Shown here: positions 50,274 to 56,510 of the stretch, in pieces
Position numbering within the stretch: position 1 is the stretch's first letter
How the letters are laid out: each line of letters starts with the position of its first letter
Assembly: GCA_002364085.1 (NCBI GenBank)
Contig: DEXK01000016.1
Location: forward strand, 891 to 57,400
DNA length: 56,510 bases
From: Balneolaceae bacterium UBA3186
GTDB lineage: Bacteria; Bacteroidota; Rhodothermia; Balneolales; Balneolaceae
Reading direction: 5' to 3'
Translations under genes and position numbers: made by a program
The notes under the pieces: model-generated
The model's input: the letters and a program-made list of their open reading frames with translations, nothing else
The model's database searches: none
What the model was told of the DNA's origin: nothing

Positions 50274-51584
50274 TTAAGAAACAAGCTTGTTTTCTTCTAT
50301 GATAATATGGTGTTCTCCATGATATCCTATATCCATTCCTTCTAACTCAAGCTCCTCTTCAATGCGACCTCCGCTGGTAACCAACGTGCAGACTTTCCAT
50401 GTAATGTAAGTTGCTACCCCGGAATAAATTATTGTAACCACTACAGCTTTTGCTTGAATTAATACTTGGGATGGATTTCCGTAAAAGAGTCCTGCTCCTC
50501 CGTTTATTTCAGGATTTGCAAAAAAGCCGGTAGCTAAAGCTCCAAAAATTCCAACTAACCCATGAATTCCAAAAGCATCTAAGGTGTCGTCATGATTCAT
50601 CATGGATTTTAGATGAACAACTCCCCAATAACCTACTAAACCTGATAAAGCCCCTATTGCTAGCGCTCCACTTACATCCACGTATCCTGAAGCGGGTGTT
50701 ATCCCAACAAGGCCGGATATTGCTCCTGAGGCCATTCCAATTAGCGTAGGTTTTTTAACTATAAACCATTCAATAGCTAACCAGATTAAAGCTCCTGCAC
50801 ACGCGGCGATATTGGTCACTAATAATGCATTTGCAGCAATTCCGTCAGCCGCAAGTTGACTTCCGCCATTAAAACCAAACCAACCAAACCAAAGGAGGGC
50901 AGAGCCAAGAATCATGAATTTAATGGAAGATGGTTTTCGGACTTCTTTTAAGCCATGTTCTTTTCTTTTACCCACTAAGTAAGAAAGTACCAATCCGGCA
51001 ACACCGGCATTGATATGGATTACAGTTCCGCCTGCAAAATCCATTTCACCTGAATCGCTTAAAAAGCCGCCTCCCCAAACCCAGTGGGCAATTGGGGCAT
51101 ATACAATAATTACCCAGAGTATAGAAAATATACCCCACGTGGAAAAACGAACACGCTCAATGATCGATCCGCTTACGATAGCAACGGCGATAGCAGCAAA
51201 TGTTCCTTGAAATACAACAAAAAGTAGAGTGGGGATCGATCCGCTAATATCAGTGACCTTAATCCCTTTTAATAAGAAATTATCTAAACCACCTATGAAT
51301 GCATTTCCTTCAGAAAAAGCTAATGAATAGCCAATTATTACCCAGACAATGGTTCCTGTACAAAAAGCCATGTAACTCATTCCAATTGTATTGAGTACGT
51401 GTTTATTTTGAGTTAGCCCGCCATAGAACAGAGCAAGACCTGCAGGGGTCATCAACATAACAAGAGCAGTGGCTATCAATACCCAGGCGGTATCACCGCT
51501 ATTTAGTAATTCGCTTGAACTTTGACCAAATGTCGAAGTAGTGGAAATTAAAAATAGAACCACGGTAGCATAAATACGTTTCAT
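50274..51584 (-). CDS. amt: Ammonium transporter
   Basis: A channel-like ammonium transporter of 436 residues with a cleavable signal (about 1-20) and eleven predicted helices. Family strings are DTAWVLIATALVMLMTPAGLALFYGG near the N-terminus, AGGTVIHINAGVAGL with the first pore histidine, and DAFGIHGLVGIFGALATG with the second. It moves ammonia or ammonium across the inner membrane. No glnK/glnB gene is adjacent, unlike the usual glnK-amt pair. A perfect palindrome lies just upstream of the start. Confidence 0.96.
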   Translation of the reverse strand: MKRIYATVVLFLISTTSTFGQSSSELLNSGDTAWVLIATALVMLMTPAGLALFYGGLTQNKHVLNTIGMSYMAFCTGTIVWVIIGYSLAFSEGNAFIGGLDNFLLKGIKVTDISGSIPTLLFVVFQGTFAAIAVAIVSGSIIERVRFSTWGIFSILWVIIVYAPIAHWVWGGGFLSDSGEMDFAGGTVIHINAGVAGLVLSYLVGKRKEHGLKEVRKPSSIKFMILGSALLWFGWFGFNGGSQLAADGIAANALLVTNIAACAGALIWLAIEWFIVKKPTLIGMASGAISGLVGITPASGYVDVSGALAIGALSGLVGYWGVVHLKSMMNHDDTLDAFGIHGLVGIFGALATGFFANPEINGGAGLFYGNPSQVLIQAKAVVVTIIYSGVATYITWKVCTLVTSGGRIEEELELEGMDIGYHGEHHIIIEENKLVS

Positions 51585-51610
51585 AAATAGTCTGGATTAT
51601 TTTATTAATT

Positions 51611-51633
51611 TAATGAATTATAATAATTCATTA
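51611..51633. promoter_or_regulatory. Candidate operator upstream of amt
   Basis: TAATGAATTA-taa-TAATTCATTA has perfect 10-bp arms with a 3-bp centre, 27 bases before the amt start. Symmetry and placement suggest binding by a dimeric regulator, perhaps responding to nitrogen, but the palindrome is very AT-rich. Confidence 0.4.
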
Positions 51634-51722
51634 ACCTAAAATCATTAGTCTATTTATAAAAAATAACATAATTATTAATGTAAGCGCTTTTCCAGAACAT
51701 CAGAAAACAAATTTTATCGAAT

Positions 51723-53273
51723 TTATTTTAGTATGTCTTCTATGAGTTTAAGATCTGAAAGGAGAGTAGGGTCAGTAGAATTAAATTTTAATCCATCTAG
51801 TATCAGATCTTTTGCTTTTTGATAATTGGATCTTCGTACTTGTTGCATTGCCAGTTCATGAAAGATCGTAGCTGAAAAAGATTTGAGATAGATGTTTTCA
51901 GGTTGAATTGAATAAGCTAGATTTAATTCCTGCCGTAAACGCTCTTCATTTTCATAGGTAATGGGAATGGGCATCAATGCATTCAGAATTATTTGAACTC
52001 GGGATTCATCTATAATAGGATAGCCTTCAGGATATTTTGAGGCCAATGTTTCAATTATTGATTGTGCCGCATCAAAAAAACCACTTTGAGAAAGTTTTGT
52101 AGCATAATTACTGGTTACGGAAACATAATAAGTATTTAGCGTGCTGTTATCAGGTGAAAGTATTAAAGCTTTTTCTATGTTACTTTTGGCTATCAGTGTT
52201 TCACCTTTTAAGGAAGCGTTTTGGGCAAACACGGTATACATATATACGTAGTAATCCCTTAGTTTCTTATCGATAAAAGAATCCTGCAAAATATTACTTT
52301 CCACTTGGGCTAATAATTCAGTAACAGATTCAAAATTCTCTTCTAGTTTTAAAAGATCTTCAACAAGTTCACCCAGATGATTTACAAGGGTATATGTCAA
52401 CATAGAATCATTTTTAGTAGAAAGAGAAAGACTGTTCAACAGAGTATGCTTTTCAGAAACATCAAGAGTAAAATCCAATTGTGAAACGGTTACTATGTAT
52501 TTGTATGCTTCAGAAAAAGTTTGGTTAGGATAAAGTTTAACAGCTTTATTCATCTGATTATACGCTTCAGCATATTGGTTATTCGAAGCCTTTATCAGCG
52601 CTTCATTATGATATTGTATTGCTAGCAATTGTTTTTTCGTGATGGACTTAGTTTTAGCAATATTTTCCCGATATAGTTGTTCGGCTCCTTTTTCAGCCAG
52701 CTCATCTCTTGAAATTAGTTTGCTGTCTATTAGTGTTTGTATTAGTGATTCTTTGTCCGATTTAAAGTCGAACCCCTTCTTGGGATTAGTTAATTCAACA
52801 ACGATTTCTTCATTACGATGATTGATGGATGCATATACATGTGCGGGGGTCTCATAGATTTTATAAGGGATACCAAATTCTTCTACAATGCTAACAAAAA
52901 TGGAGGTAGCAGTTACACAATTATAAATCTGGTTTTCAGTGAGATCAGGCACCAATGCATTTAAATTGTATTGTAATAACACATTCTCATGCAAATATTT
53001 GAAGATAGTTTCGGTTTTCTTTTTGTGGGAATCCTTATCTCGGATTTTATCTTTTAGCGCAGACAAGTGATTTTCAAAAAATGTATCGCTCTTACTGAAA
53101 TTGGTAGATAGTAGAAACTGTTTGAATGAGCTTAAGCTTTTTTGTTCGGAATTCTCATAGTTCTCAACTAAAGTTTGTTCTGCATTAGAAACATAGTTTA
53201 TCTGAGGCTGAGCCTGAAGTGATCGTATTAAAAAAAATAATAATACTAGTAGGAAAGAGCACTTGCATCTCAT
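51723..53273 (-). CDS. Exported transglutaminase-like protein with TPR-like C-terminus
   Basis: A 516-residue protein with a signal peptide ending near LQAQ. Residues 90-175 fit the transglutaminase-like fold, with the triad C in IYNCVTATSIFVSIVEEFG, H in PAHVYASI and Asp/Asn in VELTNPKKGFDF. From about 215 on it is all-helical with TPR-like pairs (AYNQMNKAVKLYPNQTFSEA, KSNIEKALILSPDNSTLNTY). The protein acts outside the cytoplasm. Whether it cuts, cross-links or merely binds peptides is unknown. A 5-bp gap separates it from the upstream exonuclease gene, so they may form an operon. Confidence 0.75.
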   Translation of the reverse strand: MRCKCSFLLVLLFFLIRSLQAQPQINYVSNAEQTLVENYENSEQKSLSSFKQFLLSTNFSKSDTFFENHLSALKDKIRDKDSHKKKTETIFKYLHENVLLQYNLNALVPDLTENQIYNCVTATSIFVSIVEEFGIPYKIYETPAHVYASINHRNEEIVVELTNPKKGFDFKSDKESLIQTLIDSKLISRDELAEKGAEQLYRENIAKTKSITKKQLLAIQYHNEALIKASNNQYAEAYNQMNKAVKLYPNQTFSEAYKYIVTVSQLDFTLDVSEKHTLLNSLSLSTKNDSMLTYTLVNHLGELVEDLLKLEENFESVTELLAQVESNILQDSFIDKKLRDYYVYMYTVFAQNASLKGETLIAKSNIEKALILSPDNSTLNTYYVSVTSNYATKLSQSGFFDAAQSIIETLASKYPEGYPIIDESRVQIILNALMPIPITYENEERLRQELNLAYSIQPENIYLKSFSATIFHELAMQQVRRSNYQKAKDLILDGLKFNSTDPTLLSDLKLIEDILK

Positions 53274-53278
53274 AAGAG

Positions 53279-53986
53279 TTATTTTTTTTGAATTTCCTCC
53301 AGTTTACTCAAGGCACGCTCTTTTAAGTTATCAAATTGATCTTGGGGAATATGTCCTGTTGAAAACTGGTGATATAACCAAACGATATAGGTTGCCATCA
53401 CATCTTCATAGCAGTAATGTTCGATCAGATCTAACTCATCACGTTCAAACATCGCCAAAACTTGGTTTCCTTCTCCGGTTTGTTTAAAAGGAATACCGAT
53501 CAATTGACCCAAATGCTTTAACTTCGGCCACGAACTGGCTCCGTAATTACTGAATTCATCCACCAGATCAATGTTATGCTTGCTGTAGCGATAACGGATG
53601 TCGTAGTCATTAAGTCGAACAGGCATTTGTAAGCCGTGTTTCATAGCTCGATAAATGAGAACCGGAATATCAAATCCTTTTCCGTTATGATGGATGAGTC
53701 CGAAATCTTTAAACGTGCCGATGGCATCAAAGATCTGTTGCAGACCTTCTTTTTCGTCTGCACCGTTCCAGGAAACCTTTTGTTTGGGTTGACCGGTATT
53801 TTCGATCCACAACCCAACCCATGAAACCATGCGATGATACATAGGAGGAAGGAAACCAGATTTATTTCTGGCAAGTTCTTCAGAAGCTATTTCCAGTAGC
53901 GTTTCCTGATCAGAATTCTGATCATTCAAGACTGTGCGAATAAAACTAAAATCCGGAATGGTTTCTATATCAAAAATAAAATACAT
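53279..53986 (-). CDS. PolB-type 3'-5' exonuclease (DEDD, DNA_pol_B_exo2)
   Basis: A 235-residue stand-alone exonuclease. Exo I is FIFDIETIPD (D6, E8), Exo II lies in GLIHHNGKGFDIPVL, and Exo III in YCYEDVMATYIVWL. The text YRYSKHNIDLVDEFSNYGAS is characteristic of the predicted exonucleases related to the PolB proofreading domain. It is cytoplasmic and probably trims DNA 3' ends in repair. The transglutaminase-like gene follows closely. Confidence 0.9.
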   Translation of the reverse strand: MYFIFDIETIPDFSFIRTVLNDQNSDQETLLEIASEELARNKSGFLPPMYHRMVSWVGLWIENTGQPKQKVSWNGADEKEGLQQIFDAIGTFKDFGLIHHNGKGFDIPVLIYRAMKHGLQMPVRLNDYDIRYRYSKHNIDLVDEFSNYGASSWPKLKHLGQLIGIPFKQTGEGNQVLAMFERDELDLIEHYCYEDVMATYIVWLYHQFSTGHIPQDQFDNLKERALSKLEEIQKK

Positions 53987-54033
53987 CGTCTTATCTCTTT
54001 TAAACGAGTATAGTTAATGGAAATGAAAGTTGC

Positions 54034-54567
54034 TTAATCATTTATTTTATAAGTAAGCATTTCTAATCCTTCATCAAAAGAAGCTCTTTCTATAAGCTTT
54101 CCTTTAAAAGAAGATCCAGAATCACCGAAAAGTGGAACTCCACTTCCAAGAACAATAGGATTTAGTTTCAGTTTAAGGTGATCGATCAGTCCATGATCTA
54201 ACAACCAGCCCGCAAATTGACCACCACCACACAAATAAACGTCTGTATCGGAATTATCTCTTATTTCAGTAATTCTATCAAGAGATCTTTTTTCGATGTG
54301 GACGTTTTCTGCAAGCTCATCTAATTCTAAGGAATCAGAAAAAATATAGTGTTCCATATGCGGGTAAGCAGGTTGCCCCGGTTTAAGTCCAAATTGATAT
54401 CCGAATTCATAGGTTCGGCGACCCATAATTACGGTATTATACTTCTGGAGATCAGCCAGATATTTTTCTACTCCATTTCCTGAAGCTACAAATTTGCTGA
54501 TGCCGTTATGTTCCCCTGCTATGTAGCCATCTAAAGAAACGGCCACATAGTAAATTATCTTAGGCAT
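54034..54567 (-). CDS. Dihydrofolate reductase/RibD-C family protein
   Basis: A 177-residue protein of the RibD C-terminal reductase fold. The marks are IIYYVAVSLDGYIAG at the start, TVIMGRRTYEFG and VYLCGGGQFAGWLLDHGLID, the NADPH-binding elements. It is not the folA enzyme: it lacks the folate-binding pattern, and the family members are generally uncharacterised reductases. It is probably a single gene, 47 bases from the exonuclease. Confidence 0.9.
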   Translation of the reverse strand: MPKIIYYVAVSLDGYIAGEHNGISKFVASGNGVEKYLADLQKYNTVIMGRRTYEFGYQFGLKPGQPAYPHMEHYIFSDSLELDELAENVHIEKRSLDRITEIRDNSDTDVYLCGGGQFAGWLLDHGLIDHLKLKLNPIVLGSGVPLFGDSGSSFKGKLIERASFDEGLEMLTYKIND

Positions 54568-54953
54568 AATCTACCTGTTAGTTTTTGTAAATAATTAAGC
54601 GGGGATAACTTTGGATTATAGAATAAATCCAATAAAACAACTTAAGGATTGGGGACTAAAAGCTCAAAATCAGTGATTAAGATTTTACACATTTTGAAGG
54701 AGCTATTGTTTTGTTCTAGATTTGGTGGATTTTTCTAAAGAATTTTAGCATTGGTTGGCGATTTCTGATAATGGATCACAACAACAGAGTAAAGTAAACT
54801 CTATTCACTATTTCTCGGTTGAGTTTTATTCTGAACTGTCTAAACAATTTTCGTTAATTAATGAAAATCTCTAACAAAGACTTTAACATATAATTCCAGT
54901 TTGCCTAAAGTATCAGCCTTATTATCTTACAGGAAATTGTAACAGCACAGGCG
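54568..54953. other. Gene-free spacer of 386 bp with an AT palindrome
   Basis: I see no open frame or RNA gene here. A near-perfect 22-base palindrome, ATTTTC-g-TTAATTAA-t-GAAAAT (54847-54868), lies about 85 bases upstream of dcd and could be an operator. The spacer presumably holds divergent promoters for the reductase and dcd, but none is clear. Confidence 0.4.
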
Positions 54954-56159
54954 ATGTCAAACAGCTCCAAAGAAGTACACTTACATACCAAAGGAATTCT
55001 ACCGGTTCAAAAGTTAAAGATCCTTCGTGATCTTGAAATTCTTGATTCACACCCGGATTACCCGATCAACGACAATCAGTTTCAACCTAACTCTTTAGAT
55101 CTTCGTCTGGGAGAAGTAGCGTATAGGGTGAGATGTAGTTTTTTACCCGAGAACGAAACGGTAGAACAGAAGATCGAGAAGCTGGAGCAATATTCATTTT
55201 CCATCAAAGACGGAGCGGTGCTGGAAGAAAATTGCGTGTACATCATTCCGTTGCTGGAACGATTGAATCTTCCGAAATCACACTATTCCACTCAAAATGG
55301 AGTTTCAGCAAATTCTGATGAGGTCAAATTATTTTCACTTGAAAACCTATCCGCCAAAGCAAATCCAAAGAGTTCTACAGGAAGACTGGATGTTTTTACC
55401 AGAGTGATCACAGACTATTCACATCGATTTGAAGAAATAGCTGCGGGTTATCAGGGACAATTATATTTGGAGGTTGTACCTAAGTCATTTTCCATAAAAG
55501 TGAAAACAGGTCAGCGTTTAAATCAATTAAGGGTTCGGCATGGTTTCGAAGTGGTACCGGATCAAGATTTATTGAGAATTCACGCGTCTGATCCATTGCT
55601 GTTTGATGAAAACATAAAGCCGGTAAGTATGCAACAGATCAAAGTGAATAAAGGATTATTCATGAGTGTGCAACTTAAGGGCAAGAAAGGAGAGATCATT
55701 GGCTATAAAGCCAAGAAGCATAATAATTATATCGATCTGGAAAATATCGGTCACTATGATGTAGATGAATTTTGGGAGCCGATCTACGCTACTTCCGAAT
55801 CGACTTTTATTCTGGAACCGGAGGCATTTTATATTTTCGCATCCAAAGAACGGATTCGTGTTCCTGCGAAATTGGCTTGTGAAATGATGGCTTACGATAC
55901 AGGTTCAGGAGAACTCAGAACGCATTACGCAGGTTTTTTTGACTCCGGTTTTGGTGGTTCCGTTGACGACAAAGGAGCTAGAGCCGTTCTGGAAGTTCGT
56001 TCTCATGATGTGCCGTTTATGATCGAAGATGGTCAGACCTTATTCAGTATGCAGTTTGAGCCGAATACCGAACTTCCTGAGTTCATTTATGGCGAAGAAA
56101 TTGAAAGCAATTACCAAGGACAAGGTCTAAAGCTTGGTAAGCATTTTAAACAAGTATGA
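54954..56159 (+). CDS. dcd: dCTP deaminase, long two-part form
   Basis: The product of 401 residues is annotated by its dUTPase/dCTP-deaminase-like text in two halves. The N-half has NQFQPNSLDLRLGEVAYRVR and KSSTGRLDVFTRVITD; the C-half has ACEMMAYDTGSGELRTHYAG and FFDSGFGG. It forms dUTP from dCTP for thymidylate synthesis. Ordinary dCTP deaminase is about 190 residues; this is the doubled form known from alphaproteobacteria and related groups. The catalytic Glu is probably within the SGELRTHYAGFFD segment. Its stop overlaps the start of the next small gene by four bases (ATGA). Confidence 0.88.
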   Translation: MSNSSKEVHLHTKGILPVQKLKILRDLEILDSHPDYPINDNQFQPNSLDLRLGEVAYRVRCSFLPENETVEQKIEKLEQYSFSIKDGAVLEENCVYIIPLLERLNLPKSHYSTQNGVSANSDEVKLFSLENLSAKANPKSSTGRLDVFTRVITDYSHRFEEIAAGYQGQLYLEVVPKSFSIKVKTGQRLNQLRVRHGFEVVPDQDLLRIHASDPLLFDENIKPVSMQQIKVNKGLFMSVQLKGKKGEIIGYKAKKHNNYIDLENIGHYDVDEFWEPIYATSESTFILEPEAFYIFASKERIRVPAKLACEMMAYDTGSGELRTHYAGFFDSGFGGSVDDKGARAVLEVRSHDVPFMIEDGQTLFSMQFEPNTELPEFIYGEEIESNYQGQGLKLGKHFKQV

Positions 56160-56374
56160 GTGATTTCTTAGTAAATCGATGTATTTGTCATGAGCACAGT
56201 TTTGAAGAGATCAAAGAATACGCCAAAGAAAAAGGTTATACAGATCTAGAAGATCTTCAGATCGATAATTACTGCAGCAATGGTTGCCGAATTTGTGCAC
56301 CCTATGTTGAAATGGTTCTGGAAACAGGAGAGACCGCTTTTGAACCCGGCGCTTATTATAAAAGGAATAAATAG
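56156..56374 (+). CDS. BFD-like small [2Fe-2S] protein
   Basis: A 72-residue protein with cysteines C9, C11 (RCICHEHSF) and C40, C44, C47 (NYCSNGCRICAPYV). The spacing resembles bacterioferritin-associated ferredoxin domains (C-x-C ... C-x2-C). Translation is coupled to dcd through an ATGA overlap. A redox or iron-linked role is likely from the motif; why it travels with dCTP deaminase is unclear. Confidence 0.72.
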   Translation: MSDFLVNRCICHEHSFEEIKEYAKEKGYTDLEDLQIDNYCSNGCRICAPYVEMVLETGETAFEPGAYYKRNK

Positions 56375-56410
56375 ATCTTAAATGCTTGGATACTTCGGCT
56401 TAATCTTTTG

Positions 56411-56476
56411 CTACTTTTGTATCAAGACAAAAGTAGGTACCAATCCTTTTCCGGTTGCACACAGGACTAAAGTCCT
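56411..56476. repeat. Two hairpins downstream of dcd operon
   Basis: CTACTTTTGT (56411-56420) pairs with ACAAAAGTAG (56427-56436). A second palindrome, AGGACT-aa-AGTCCT (56463-56476), is followed by a T-rich TTTCTTG. The second may end transcription from the dcd operon. The rest of the window edge shows no gene. Confidence 0.5.
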
Positions 56477-56510
56477 TTCTTGTTTAAGTACGAGTTTAAG
56501 GTAAGAACAT

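Overview
The window looks like a chromosomal segment of a marine member of the Balneolales (Balneola/Gracilimonas-like, close to the Bacteroidota). The evidence is AT-rich DNA, many secreted or lipobox proteins, a TonB receptor with a CarboxypepD_reg domain, DUF2911, DUF5916 and DUF6090 family proteins, candidate promoters of the Bacteroidota type (TTG/TTTG, about 17-23 bp, TAnnTTTG), and many short palindromic dispersed repeats between genes. The assignment is inferred from gene content; no rRNA is present.

Layout. 1-12.9 kb is mostly housekeeping: a VOC dioxygenase-like protein, a secreted M28 peptidase, sucD, dnaG, a succinate-semialdehyde dehydrogenase, a C-terminal processing protease, the hslVU protease operon, and RNase G/E with a long structured leader. 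13.4-14.9 kb holds a ParE/Phd-type toxin-antitoxin pair and an orphan lipoprotein. 15.3-18.9 kb is a tight four-gene operon of unrecognised single-pass membrane proteins built from 30-residue repeats. The genes alternate between two subtypes (A-B-A-B), and one of them carries a one-base frameshift. 18.9-30.8 kb contains a DUF2911 protein, a VWA protein, a threonine dehydratase-like enzyme, a DUF5916 outer-membrane protein, a secreted M14 carboxypeptidase, msrA, a decayed GIY-YIG gene between perfect 28-bp inverted repeats, and a DbpA-like helicase.

30.9-39.2 kb is the most unusual part: a head-to-tail array of nine intact DUF6090-type membrane protein genes and one truncated copy, all on the minus strand. 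A REP-associated (IS200/Y1-type) transposase unit sits in the truncated copy. Five of the junctions carry copies of one dispersed repeat. In every copy the repeat is preceded by a second, redundant MLRFF-like start and forms an uninterrupted small frame that ends across the start codon of the next paralogue.

39.3-56.5 kb returns to single genes and small operons: PepSY protein plus amidohydrolase, Ogt plus an LEA14-like lipoprotein, a ZnuD-like TonB receptor operon with three small exported proteins, a membrane-anchored flavin disulfide reductase, an ammonium transporter, a transglutaminase/TPR protein, a PolB-type exonuclease, a RibD-C reductase, and a long-form dCTP deaminase overlapping a BFD-like [2Fe-2S] protein.

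I see no tRNA, rRNA, CRISPR array or prophage. The two best candidates for undescribed biology are the DUF6090 array with its embedded small frames and the A-B-A-B repeat-protein operon. Both encode families with a short cytoplasmic N-terminus, one membrane helix and a variable extracytoplasmic part. I do not assign a function to either.
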